A stretch of 64,000 bases of DNA, from positions 38,450,120 to 38,514,119 of the forward strand of contig OX424563.1 in the NCBI GenBank assembly GCA_949152475.1, in the 5' to 3' direction. Shown here piece after piece: positions 43,675 through 56,576 of the stretch (the stretch's first letter is position 1; each line of letters opens with the position of its first letter). Source of the DNA: Terebella lapidaria (lineage: Eukaryota; Annelida; Polychaeta; Terebellida; Terebellidae). The position numbers and the translations under genes are program-made. Below the pieces are notes generated by a model. The model had not been told where the DNA came from, searched no databases, and saw nothing but the letters and a program-made list of their open reading frames with translations.

Positions 43675-46600
43675 CCGTACGATGGACATGCGACGCTCCA
43701 TCGTACGATGGACATGTGATGTTCCACCGTACGATGGACATCTGACGCTCCACCGTAGGATGGACATGTGACGCTCCACCGTACGATGGACATGTGACGC
43801 TCCACCGTACGATGGACATGGGATGCTCCATCGTACGATGGACATGTGATGCTCCACCATACGATGGACATGCTATGCTCTACCATACGATGGACATGTG
43901 ACGCTCCACCGTACGATGGACATGAGACGCTCCACCGTACGATCGACATGCGATGTTTCACAGTACGATTGACATGTGATGCTCCACTGTACGATGGACA
44001 TGGGACGCTCCACCGAATGATGGACATGCGAGGCTCCACCATAAGATGGACATGTGACGCTCCACCGTACGATGGACATGCGACGCTCCACCATACGATG
44101 GACATGAGACGCTCCACCGTACGATCGACATGCGATGTTTCACAGTACGATTGACATGTGATGCTCCACTGTACGATGGACATGGGACGCTCCACCGAAT
44201 GATGGACATGCGAGGCTCCACCATAAGATGGACATGTGAGGCTCCACCGTACGATGGACATGGGACGCTCCACCGAATGATGGACATGCGAGGCTCCACC
44301 ATAAGATGGACATGTGACGCTCCACCGTACGATGGACATGCGACGCTCCACCGTACGATGGACATGTGACGCTCCACCGAAGGATGGACATGCGAGGCTC
44401 CACTGTAAGATGGACATGTTACGCTCCACCGTACGATGGACATGCGACGCTCCATAGTACGATGGACATGGGATGCTCCACCGTATGATGGACATGTGAC
44501 ACTCCACCGTAGGATGGACATGTGACGCTCCACCGTACGATGGACATGTGACGCTCCACCGTACGATGTACATGGGATGCTCCATCGTACGATGGACAGG
44601 TGATGCTCCACCATACGATGGACATGCTATGCTCCACCGTACGATGGACATTTGACGCTCCACCGTACGATGGACATGAGACGCTCCACCGTACGATCGA
44701 CATGCGATGCTTCACAGTACGATTGACATGTGATGCTCCACTGTACGATGGACATCTAACGCTCCACCATACGATGAACATGAGATGCTCCACCGTACGA
44801 TGGACATGTGATGCTCCACCGAATGATGGACATGCGAGGTTCCACCGTAAGATGGACATGTGACGCTCCACCGTACGATGGACATGCGACGCTCCACCGT
44901 ACGATGGACATGTGACGCTCCACCGAAGGATGGACATGTGATGCTCCACCGAAGGATGGACATGCGAGGCTCCACTGTAAGATGGACATGTTATGCTCCA
45001 CCGTACGATGGACATGCGACGCTCCATCGTACGATGGACATGTGATGTTCCACCGTACGATGGACATCTGACGCTCCACCGTAGGATGGACATGTGACGC
45101 TCCACCGTACGATGGACATGTGACGCTCCACCGTACGATGGACATGGGATGCTCCATCGTACGATGGACATGTGATGCTCCACCATACGATGGACATGCT
45201 ATGCTCTACCATACGATGGACATGTGACGCTCCACCGTACGATGGACATGAGACGCTCCACCGTACGATCGACATGCGATGTTTCACAGTACGATTGACA
45301 TGTGATGCTCCACTGTACGATGGACATCTAACGCTCCACCATACGATGGACATGAGATGCTCCACCGTACGATCGACATGCGATGCTCCACCGTACGATG
45401 GACATGTGATGCTCCACCGTACGATGGACATCTGACGCTCCACCGTACGATGGACATGCTATGCTCCACCGTACGATCGACATGCGATGCTCCACCGTAC
45501 GATGGACATATGATGCTCCACCGTACGATGGACATGTGATGCTCCACCGTACGATGGACATCTGATGCTCCACCGTACGATGGACATGCTATGCTCCACC
45601 GCACGGTGGACATGTGAGGCTCCACCGTACGATGGACATGGGACGCTCCACCGAATGATGGACATGCGAGGCTCCACCATAAGATGGACATGTGACGCTC
45701 CACCGTACGATGGACATGCGACGCTCCACCGTACGATGGACATGTGACGCTCCACCGAAGGATGGACATGCGAGGCTCCACTGTAAGATGGACATGTTAC
45801 GCTCCACCGTACGATGGACATGCGACGCTCCATCGTACGATGGACATGGGATGCTCCACCGTATGATGGACATGTGACACTCCACCGTAGGATGGACATG
45901 TGACGCTCCACCGTACGATGGACATGTGACGCTCCACCGTACGATGTACATGGGATGCTCCATCGTACGATGGACAGGTGATGCTCCACCATACGATGGA
46001 CATGCTATGCTCCACCGTACGATGGACATTTGACGCTCCACCGTACGATGGACATGAGACGCTCCACCGTACGATCGACATGCGATGCTTCACAGTACGA
46101 TTGACATGTGATGCTCCACTGTACGATGGACATCTAACGCTCCACCATACGATGAACATGAGATGCTCCACCGTACGATGGACATGTGATGCTCCACCGA
46201 ATGATGGACATGCGAGGTTCCACCGTAAGATGGACATGTGACGCTCCACCGTACGATAGACATGCGATGCTCCACCGTACGATGGACATGTGATGCTCCA
46301 CTGTACAATGGACATGTGACGCTCCACCGTATGATGGACATGCAAGGCTCCACTGTACAATGGACATGTGACACTCCACCGTACGATGGACATGCGACGC
46401 TCTACCGTAGGATGGACTAGCGAAGCTCCACCGTAAGATGGACATGTGACGCTCCACATGGGATGCTCCACCGAATGATGGACATGCGAGGCTCCACCAT
46501 AAGATGGACATGTGACGCTCCACCGTACGATGGACATGCGACGCTCCACCGTACGATGGACATGTGACGCTCCACCGAAGGATGGACATGCGAGGCTCCA

Positions 46601-49600
46601 CTGTAAGATGGACATGTTACGCTCCACCTTACGATGGACATGCGACGCTCCATCGTACGATGGACACGGGATGCTCCACCGTATGATGGACATGTGACAC
46701 TCCACTGTACGATGGATATGCGATGCTCCACCGTACGATGGACATGTGATGTTCCACCGTACGATGGACATCTGACGCTCCACCGTAGGATGGACATGTG
46801 ACGCTCCACCGTACGATGGACATGTGACGCTCCACCGTACGATGGACATGGGATGCTCCATCGTACGATGGACAGGTGATGCTCCACCATACGATGGACA
46901 TGCTATGCTCCACCGTACGATGGACATTTGACGCTCCACCGTACGATGGACATGAGACGCTCCACCGTACGATCGACATGCGATGCTTCACAGTACGATT
47001 GACATGTGATGCTCCACTGTACGATGGACATCTAACGCTCCACCATACGATGGACATGAGATGCTCCACCGTACGATGGACATGTGACGCTCCACCGAAT
47101 GATGGACATGCGAGGTTCCACCGTAAGATGGACATGTGACGCTCCACCGTACGATAGACATGCGATGCTCCACCGTACGATGGACATGTGATGCTCCACT
47201 GTACAATGGACATGTGACGCTCCACCGTATGATGGACATGCAAGGCTCCACTGTACAATGGACATGTGACACTCCACCGTACGATGGACATGCGACGCTC
47301 TACCGTAGGATGGACTAGCGAAGCTCCACCGTAAGATGGACATGTGACGCTCCACCGTACGATGGACATCTGACGCTCCACCGTACGATGGACATGCTAT
47401 GCTCCAGCGTACGATAGACATGTGACGCTCCACCGTACGATGGACATGGGACGCTCCACCGTATAATGGACATGTGACGCTCCACCATACGATGGACATG
47501 AGACGCTCCACCGTATATGGACATGTGACGCTCCACCGTATGATGGACATGTGACGCTCCACTGTATGATGGACATGCAAAGCTCCACTGTACGATGGAC
47601 ATGTGACGCTCCACCGTACGATGGACATACGAGGCTCCACCGTAAGATGGACATGTGACTCTCCACTGTACAATGGACATGTGACGCTCCACCGTATGAT
47701 GGACATGCAAGGCTCCACTGTACAATGGACATGGGACGCTCCACCGAATGATGGACATGCGAGGCTCCACCATAAGATGGACATGTGACGCTCCACCGTA
47801 CGATGGACATGCGACGCTCCACCGTACGATGGACATGTGACGCTCCACCGAAGGATGGACATGTGATGCTCCACCGAAGGATGGACATGCGAGGCTCCAC
47901 TGTAAGATGGACATGTTATGCTCCACCGTACGATGGACATGCGACGCTCCATCGTACGATGGACATGTGATGTTCCACCGTACGATGGACATCTGACGCT
48001 CCACCGTAGGATGGACATGTGACGCTCCACCGTACGATGGACATGTGACGCTCCACCGTACGATGGACATGGGATGCTCCATCGTACGATGGACATGTGA
48101 TGCTCCACCATACGATGGACATGCTATGCTCTACCATACGATGGACATGTGACGCTCCACCGTACGATGGACATGAGACGCTCCACCGTACGATCGACAT
48201 GCGATGTTTCACAGTACGATTGACATGTGATGCTCCACTGTACGATGGACATCTAACGCTCCACCATACGATGGACATGAGATGCTCCACCGCACGATCG
48301 ACATGCGATGCTCCACCGTACAATGGACATGTGATGCTCCACCGTACGATGGACATGGGACGCTCCAATGTACGATGGACATGTGACGCTCCACTGTACG
48401 ATGGACATGCGATGCTCCACTGTACGATGAACATGTGATGCTCCACCGTATGATGAACATGTGACGCTCCACCGTATGATGGACATGCAAGGCTCCACCG
48501 TACGATGAACATGGGTGCTCCATCGTACGATGGACATGCGACGCTCCACCGTACGATGGACTAGCGAAGCTCCACCGTAAGATGGACATGCGACGCTCCA
48601 TCGTACGATGGACACTTGACACTCCACCGTACGATGGACATGCGACGCTCCACCGTACGATGGACATCTGACGCTCCACCGTACGATGGACATGCGATGC
48701 TCCACCGTACGATGGACATGTGATGCTCCACCGTACGATGGACATCTGACGCTCCACCGTGCGATGGACATGCTATGCTCCACCGCACGATGGACATGTG
48801 ATGCTCCACCGCATGATGGACATGTGATGCTCCACCGTACGATGGACATGGGACGCTCCACCGAATGATGGACATGCGAGGCTCCACCGTAAGATGGACA
48901 TGTGACACTCCACTGTACGATGGACATGCGACGCTCCACCGTACGATGGACATGTGACGCTCCACCATACGATGGACATCTGACGCCCCACCGTACGATG
49001 GACATGCTATGCTCCACCGTACGATGGACATGTGACGCTCCACCGTACGATGGACATGGGACGCTGCACCGTACGATATACATGCGACGCTCCATCGTAC
49101 GATGGACATGGGATGCTCCACCGTATGATGGACATGCAAGGCTCCACTGTACAATGGACATGTGACGCTCCACTGTATGATGGACATGGGACGCTCAACT
49201 GAATGATGGACATGCGAGGTTCCACCATAAGATGGACATGTGACGCTCCACCGTACGATGGATATGCGACGCTCCACCGTACGATGGACATGTGACGCTC
49301 CACTGAAGGATGGACATGCGAGGCTTCACTGTAAGATGGACATGTTACGCTCCACCATACGATGGACATGGGATGCTCCACCGTATGATGGACATGTGAC
49401 ACTCCACTGTACGATGGATATGCGATGCACCACCGTACGATGGACATGTGATGTTCCACCATTCGATGGACATCTGACGCTCCACCGTAGGATGGACACG
49501 TGACGCTACACCGTACGATGGACATGTGACGCTCCACCGTACGATGGACATGGGATGCTCCATCGTACGATGGACATGTGATGCTCCACCATACGATGGA

Positions 49601-52295
49601 CATGCTATGCTCCACCGTACGATGGACATGTGACGCTCCACCGTACGATGGACATGAGACGCTTCACCGTACGATCGACATGCGATGCTTCACAGTACGA
49701 TTGACATGTGATGCTCCACTGTACGATGGACATCTAACGCTCCACCATACGATGGACATGAGATGCTCCACCGTACGATGGACATGTGACGCTCCACCGA
49801 ATGATGGACATGCGAGGTTCCACCATAAGATGGACATGTGACGCTCCACCGTACGATAGACATGCGATGCTCCACCGTACGATGGACATGTGACGCTCCA
49901 CTGTACAATGGACATGTGACGCTCCACCGTATGATGGACATGCAAGGCTCCACTGTACAATGGACATGTGACACTCCACCGTACGATGGACATGCGACGC
50001 TCTACCGTAGGATGGACTAGCGAAGCTCCACCGTAAGATGGACATGTGACGCCCCACAGTACGATGGACATCTGACGCTCCACCGTACGATGGACATGTG
50101 ATGCTCCACTGTACAATGGACATGTGACGCTCCACTGTACGATGGACATGCGATGCTCCACTGTACGATGGACATGTGACGCTCCACTGTATGATGGACA
50201 TGCGAGGCTCCACTGTACGATGGGCATGTGACGCCCCACCGTACGATGGACATGGGATGCTCCATCGTACGATGGACATGTGACGCTCCACCGTACGATC
50301 GACATGCGATGCTCCACCGTACGATGGACATGTGATGCTCCACCGTACAATGGACATCTGACGCTCCACCGTACGATGGACATGCTATGCTCCACCGTAC
50401 GATGGACATGCTATGCTCCACCGTACGATGGACATGTGACGCTCCACCGTACGAAGGACATGGGATGCTCCATCGTACGATGGACATGTGACGCTCCACC
50501 GTACGATCGACATGCGATGCTCCACCGTACGATGGACATGTGATGCTCCACCGTACGATGGACATCTGACGCTCCACCGTACGATGGACATGCTATGCTC
50601 CACCGTACGATGGACATGGGACGCTCCACCGTATAATGGACATGTGACGCTCTATCGTACGATGGACATGTGACGCTATACTGAATGATGGACATGCGAG
50701 GCTCCACCGTAAGATGGACATGTGACGCTCCACCGTATGATGGACATGCGACGCTCAGTCATACGATGGACATGGGATGCTCCACCGTATGATGGACATG
50801 TGACGCTCCACCGTACGATGGACATGTGACGCTCCACTGTATGATGGACATGTGACGCTCCACCATACGATGGACATGTGACGCTCCACTGTATGATGGA
50901 CATGCAAAGCTCCACTGTACGATGGACATGTGACGCTCCACCGTACGATGGACATACGAGGCTCCACCGTAAGATGGACATGTGACGCTCCACTGTACAA
51001 TGGACATGTGACGCTCCACCGTATGATGGACATGCAAGGCTCCACTGTACAATGGACATGGGACGCTCCACCGAATGTTGGACATGCGAGGCTCCACCAT
51101 AAGATGGACATGTGACGCTCCACCGTACGATGGACATGCGAAGCTCCACCGAAGGATGGACATGCGAGGCTCCACTGTAAGATGGACATGTTATGCTCCA
51201 CCGTACGATCGACATGCGATGCTCCACCGTACGATGGACATGTGATGCTCCATCGTACGATGGACATCTGACGCTCCACCGTACGATGGACATGCTATGC
51301 TCCACCGTACGATGGACATGTGACGCTCCACCGTACGATGGACATGTGACGCTCCACCATACGATGGACATGAGATGCTCCACCGTACGATGGACATGTG
51401 ACGCTCCACCGAATGATGGACATGCGAGGTTCCACCGTAAGATGGACATGTGACGCTCCACCGTACGATAGACATGCGATGCTCCACCGTACGATGGACA
51501 TGTGATGCTCCACTGTACAATGGACATGTGACGCTCCACCGTATGATGGACATGCAAGGCTCCACTGTACAATGGACATGTGACACTCCACCGTACGATG
51601 GACATCTGACGCTCCACCGTGCGATGGACATGCTATGCTCCACCGCACGATGGACATGTGATGCTCCACCGCACGATGGACATGTGATGCTCCACCGTAC
51701 GATGGACATGGGACGCTCCACCGTACGATGGACATGTGATGCTCCACTGTACAATGGACATGTGACGCTCCACCGTATGATGGACATGCAAGGCTCCACT
51801 GTACAATGGACATGTGACACTCCACCGTACGATGGACATGCGATGCTCTACTGTAGGATGGACTAGCGAAGCTCCACCTTACGATGGACATGTGACGCTC
51901 CACCGTACGATGGACATCTGACCCTCCACCGTACGATGGACATGCTATGCTCCAGCGTACGATAGACATGTGACGCTCCACCGTACGATGGACATACGAG
52001 GCTCCACCGTAAGATGGACATGTGACTCTCCACTGTACAATGGACATGTGACGCTCCACCGTATGATGGACATGCAAGGCTCCACTGTACAATGGACATG
52101 GGACGCTCCACCGAATGATGGACATGCGAGGCTCCACCATAAGATGGACATGTGACGCTCCACCGTACGATGGACATGCGACGCTCCACCGTACGATGGA
52201 CATGTGACGCTCCACCGAAGGATGGACATGTGATGCTCCACCGAAGGATGGACATGCGAGGCTCCACTGTAAGATGGACATGTTATGCTCCACCG
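43675..52295. repeat. Modules H-A-B-C-D-E-F-G, the longest complete series
   Basis: This is the only series in the window that runs from one insertion to the next with all modules present once, 8,796 bp from insertion 4 to insertion 5. The H-to-D part duplicates 16686-22418 at 26,989 bp; that match ends at about 49407. Private changes include CCGCACGATCG near 48290, GCTCAACTGAATG near 49194 and CTCCACTGTACAATGG near 50106. Confidence 0.86.
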
Positions 52296-52470
52296 GGCAA
52301 ACGGAACGGAGTTTTGGGGATTTCTTAGGGGGAATAAAGCTGAAAACGCCCCACAACCACAGTTTAAGCCAAGAGTGCGGTCTTATGGGGATTTTTTCAG
52401 GACTTATGGGGAAAGTTAAGATAGGAAATTTAACATTGGGTCCGCCCGTAACGCCCATCCGTTCACCCGT
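52296..52470. mobile_element. 175-bp non-satellite insertion, copy 5
   Basis: It lies 8,796 bp after copy 4 with matching sequence. The satellite downstream matches the H block only to about 52738 and then diverges. Confidence 0.65.
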
Positions 52471-53054
52471 CCGTACGATGGACATGCGACGCTCCATCGT
52501 ACGATGGACATGTGATGTTCCACCGTACGATGGACATCTGACGCTCCACCGTAGGATGGACATGTGACGCTCCACCGTACGATGGACATGTGACGCTCCA
52601 CCGTACGATGGACATGGGATGCTCCATCGTACGATGGACATGTGATGCTCCACCATACGATGGACATGCTATGCTCTACCATACGATGGACATGTGACGC
52701 TCCACCGTACGATGGACATGAGACGCTCCACCGTACGATGGACATGCGACGCTCCATCGTACGATGGACTAGCGAAGCTCCACCGTAAGATGGACATGTG
52801 ACGCTCCACAATACGATGGACATGGGACGCTCCATCATACGATGGACATGTGATGCTCCACCGTACGATCGACATGCGATGCTCCACCGTACGATCGACA
52901 TGTGATGCTCCATTGTACGATGGACATGTGACGCTCCACCGTTCGATGGACATGGGATGCTCCACCGTACCATGGACATGCGATGCTCCACATACGATGG
53001 ACATGTGACGCTTCACCGTACGATCGACATGCGATGCTCCACCGTACGATGGAC
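52471..53054. repeat. Mosaic block after insertion 5
   Basis: After about 52738 the order is private to this location: GGACTAGCGAAGCTCC near 52767, CACAATACG near 52807, CTCCATTGTACG near 52909, CCACCGTTCGATGG near 52938, GTACCATGGACATG near 52968 and a 25-bp monomer CTCCACATACGATGG at about 52986. It rejoins module A at about 53055 (equivalent to 1044). Confidence 0.7.
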
Positions 53055-55610
53055 ATGTGATGCTCCACCGTACGATCGACATGCGATGCTCCACCGTACG
53101 ATGGACATGTGATGCTCCACCGTACGATGGACATCTGACGCTCCACCGTACGATGGACATGCTATGCTCCACCGTACGATCGACATGCGATGCTCCACCG
53201 TACGATGGACATATGATGCTCCACCGTACGATGGACATGTGATGCTCCACCGTACGATGGACATCTGATGCTCCACCGTACGATGGACATGCTATGCTCC
53301 ACCGCACGGTGGACATGTGAGGCTCCACCGTACGATGGACATGGGACGCTCCACCGAATGATGGACATGCGAGGCTCCACCATAAGATGGACATGTGACG
53401 CTCCACCGTACGATGGACATGCGACGCTCCACCGTACGATGGACATGTGACGCTCCACCGAAGGATGGACATGCGAGGCTCCACTGTAAGATGGACATGT
53501 TACGCTCCACCGTACGATGGACATGCGACGCTCCATCGTACGATGGACATTTGACGCTCCACCGTACGATGGACATGAGACGCTCCACCGTACGATCGAC
53601 ATGCGATGCTTCACAGTACGATTGACATGTGATGCTCCACTGTACGATGGACATCTAACGCTCCACCATACGATGAACATGAGATGCTCCACCGTACGAT
53701 GGACATGTGATGCTCCACCGAATGATGGACATGCGAGGTTCCACCGTAAGATGGACATGTGACGCTCCACCGTACGATAGACATGCGATGCTCCACCGTA
53801 CGATGGACATGTGATGCTCCACTGTACAATGGACATGTGACGCTCCACCGTATGATGGACATGCAAGGCTCCACTGTACAATGGACATGTGACACTCCAC
53901 CGTACGATGGACATGTGACGCTCTACCGTAGGATGGACTAGCGAAGCTCCACCGTAAGATGGACATGTGACGCTCCACATGGGATGCTCCACCGAATGAT
54001 GGACATGCGAGGCTCCACCATAAGATGGACATGTGACGCTCCACCGTACGATGGACATGCGACGCTCCACCGTACGATGGACATGTGACGCTCCACCGAA
54101 GGATGGACATGCGAGGCTCCACTGTAAGATGGACATGTTACGCTCCACCTTACGATGGACATGCGACGCTCCATCGTACGATGGACATGGGATGCTCCAC
54201 CGTATGATGGACATGTGACACTCCACTGTACGATGGATATGCGATGCTCCACCGTACGATGGACATGTGATGTTCCACCGTACGATGGACATCTGACGCT
54301 CCACCGTAGGATGGACATGTGACGCTCCACCGTACGATGGACATGTGACGCTCCACCGTACGATGGACATGGGATGCTCCATCGTACGATGGACAGGTGA
54401 TGCTCCACCATACGATGGACATGCTATGCTCCACCGTACGATGGACATTTGACGCTCCACCGTACGATGGACATGAGACGCTCCACCGTACGATCGACAT
54501 GCGATGCTTCACAGTACGATTGACATGTGATGCTCCACTGTACGATGGACATCTAACGCTCCACCATACGATGGACATGAGATGCTCCACCGTACGATGG
54601 ACATGTGACGCTCCACCGAATGATGGACATGCGAGGTTCCACCGTAAGATGGACATGTGACGCTCCACCGTACGATAGACATGCGATGCTCCACCGTACG
54701 ATGGACATGTGATGCTCCACTGTACAATGGACATGTGACGCTCCACCGTATGATGGACATGCAAGGCTCCACTGTACAATGGACATGTGACACTCCACCG
54801 TACGATGGACATGCGACGCTCTACCGTAGGATGGACTAGCGAAGCTCCACCGTAAGATGGACATGTGACGCTCCACCGTACGATGGACATCTGACGCTCC
54901 ACCGTACGATGGACATGCTATGCTCCAGCGTACGATAGACATGTGACGCTCCACCGTACGATGGACATGGGACGCTCCACCGTATAATGGACATGTGACG
55001 CTCCACCATACGATGGACATGAGACGCTCCACCGTATATGGACATGTGACGCTCCACCGTACGATGGACATGTGACGCTCCACTGTATGATGGACATGCA
55101 AAGCTCCACTGTACGATGGACATGTGACGCTCCACCGTACGATGGACATACGAGGCTCCACCGTAAGATGGACATGTGACTCTCCACTGTACAATGGACA
55201 TGTGACGCTCCACCGTATGATGGACATGCAAGGCTCCACTGTACAATGGACATGGGACGCTCCACCGAATGATGGACATGCGAGGCTCCACCATAAGATG
55301 GACATGTGACGCTCCACCGTACGATGGACATGCGACGCTCCACCGTACGATGGACATGTGACGCTCCACCGAAGGATGGACATGTGATGCTCCACCGAAG
55401 GATGGACATGCGAGGCTCCACTGTAAGATGGACATGTTATGCTCCACCGTACGATGGACATGCGACGCTCCATCGTACGATGGACATGTGATGTTCCACC
55501 GTACGATGGACATCTGACGCTCCACCGTAGGATGGACATGTGACGCTCCACCGTACGATGGACATGTGACGCTCCACCGTACGATGGACATGGGATGCTC
55601 CATCGTACGA
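53055..55610. repeat. Modules A(end)-B-C with a 182-bp internal deletion
   Basis: Bases 53055-53549 match 1044-1538 at a spacing of 52,011 bp. From 53550 the match continues to 1721 onward at 51,829 bp, so 182 bp (seven monomers) are missing at the join, inside GGACAT. The B truncated monomer (53973-53986) and the C landmarks follow, up to 55610, equivalent to 3781. Confidence 0.82.
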
Positions 55611-55627
55611 TCTCCACCGATGGGATG
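55598..55627. repeat. Out-of-phase junction of two truncated monomers, first copy
   Basis: Two incomplete monomers lie back to back: CTCCATCGTACGAT (14 bp) and CTCCACCGATGGGATG (16 bp). Together they shift the monomer phase by 4 bp. On the left the array is module C (to 3781 equivalent); on the right it is module E (from about 5685 equivalent). This is a join between non-aligned monomers. Copies lie at 58436-58465 and 60338-60367 and nowhere else in the window. Confidence 0.85.
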
Positions 55628-55640
55628 CTCCATCGTACGA

Positions 55641-56576
55641 TGGACATGTGATGCTCCACCATACGATGGACATGCTATGCTCCACCGTACGATGGACATG
55701 TGACGCTCCACCGTACGATGGACATGAGACGCTTCACCGTACGATCGACATGCGATGCTTCACAGTACGATTGACATGTGATGCTCCACTGTACGATGGA
55801 CATCTAACGCTCCACCATACGATGGACATGAGATGCTCCACCGTACGATGGACATGTGACGCTCCACCGAATGATGGACATGCGAGGTTCCACCATAAGA
55901 TGGACATGTGACGCTCCACCGTACGATAGACATGCGATGCTCCACCGTACGATGGACATGTGACGCTCCACTGTACAATGGACATGTGACGCTCCACCGT
56001 ATGATGGACATGCAAGGCTCCACTGTACAATGGACATGTGACACTCCACCGTACGATGGACATGCGACGCTCTACCGTAGGATGGACTAGCGAAGCTCCA
56101 CCGTAAGATGGACATGTGACGCCCCACAGTACGATGGACATCTGACGCTCCACCGTACGATGGACATGTGATGCTCCACTGTACGATGGACATGTGACGC
56201 TCCACTGTACGATGGACATGCGATGCTCCACTGTACGATGGACATGTGACGCTCCACTGTATGATGGACATGCGAGGCTCCACTGTACGATGGGCATGTG
56301 ACGCCCCACCGTACGATGGACATGGGATGCTCCATCGTACGATGGACATGTGACGCTCCACCGTACGATCGACATGCGATGCTCCACCGTACGATGGACA
56401 TGTGATGCTCCACCGTACAATGGACATCTGACGCTCCACCGTACGATGGACATGCTATGCTCCACCGTACGATGGACATGCTATGCTCCACCGTACGATG
56501 GACATGTGACGCTCCACCGTACGAAGGACATGGGATGCTCCATCGTACGATGGACATGTGACGCTCCACCGTACGA
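55641..56576. repeat. Module E after the out-of-phase junction
   Basis: The order matches 5705 onward at a spacing of 49,936 bp. The same stretch recurs at 60381 onward, 4,740 bp later (182 monomers plus 8 bp, the 8 bp coming from two 30-bp junctions). Confidence 0.78.

Noticed and set aside
52274..52567. 97-codon plus-strand open frame across the 175-bp insertion
   Set aside because: It starts and ends in satellite, only the middle is unique sequence, and it exists merely because the insertion lacks a stop in that frame. It recurs only because the whole block was duplicated.
51295..52656. 453-codon minus-strand open frame, and similar ones throughout
   Set aside because: It is the satellite read in a stop-free strand. 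It has a 26-residue period, the same peptide occurs in all frames, frames break at irregular monomers, and there is no promoter or codon structure.
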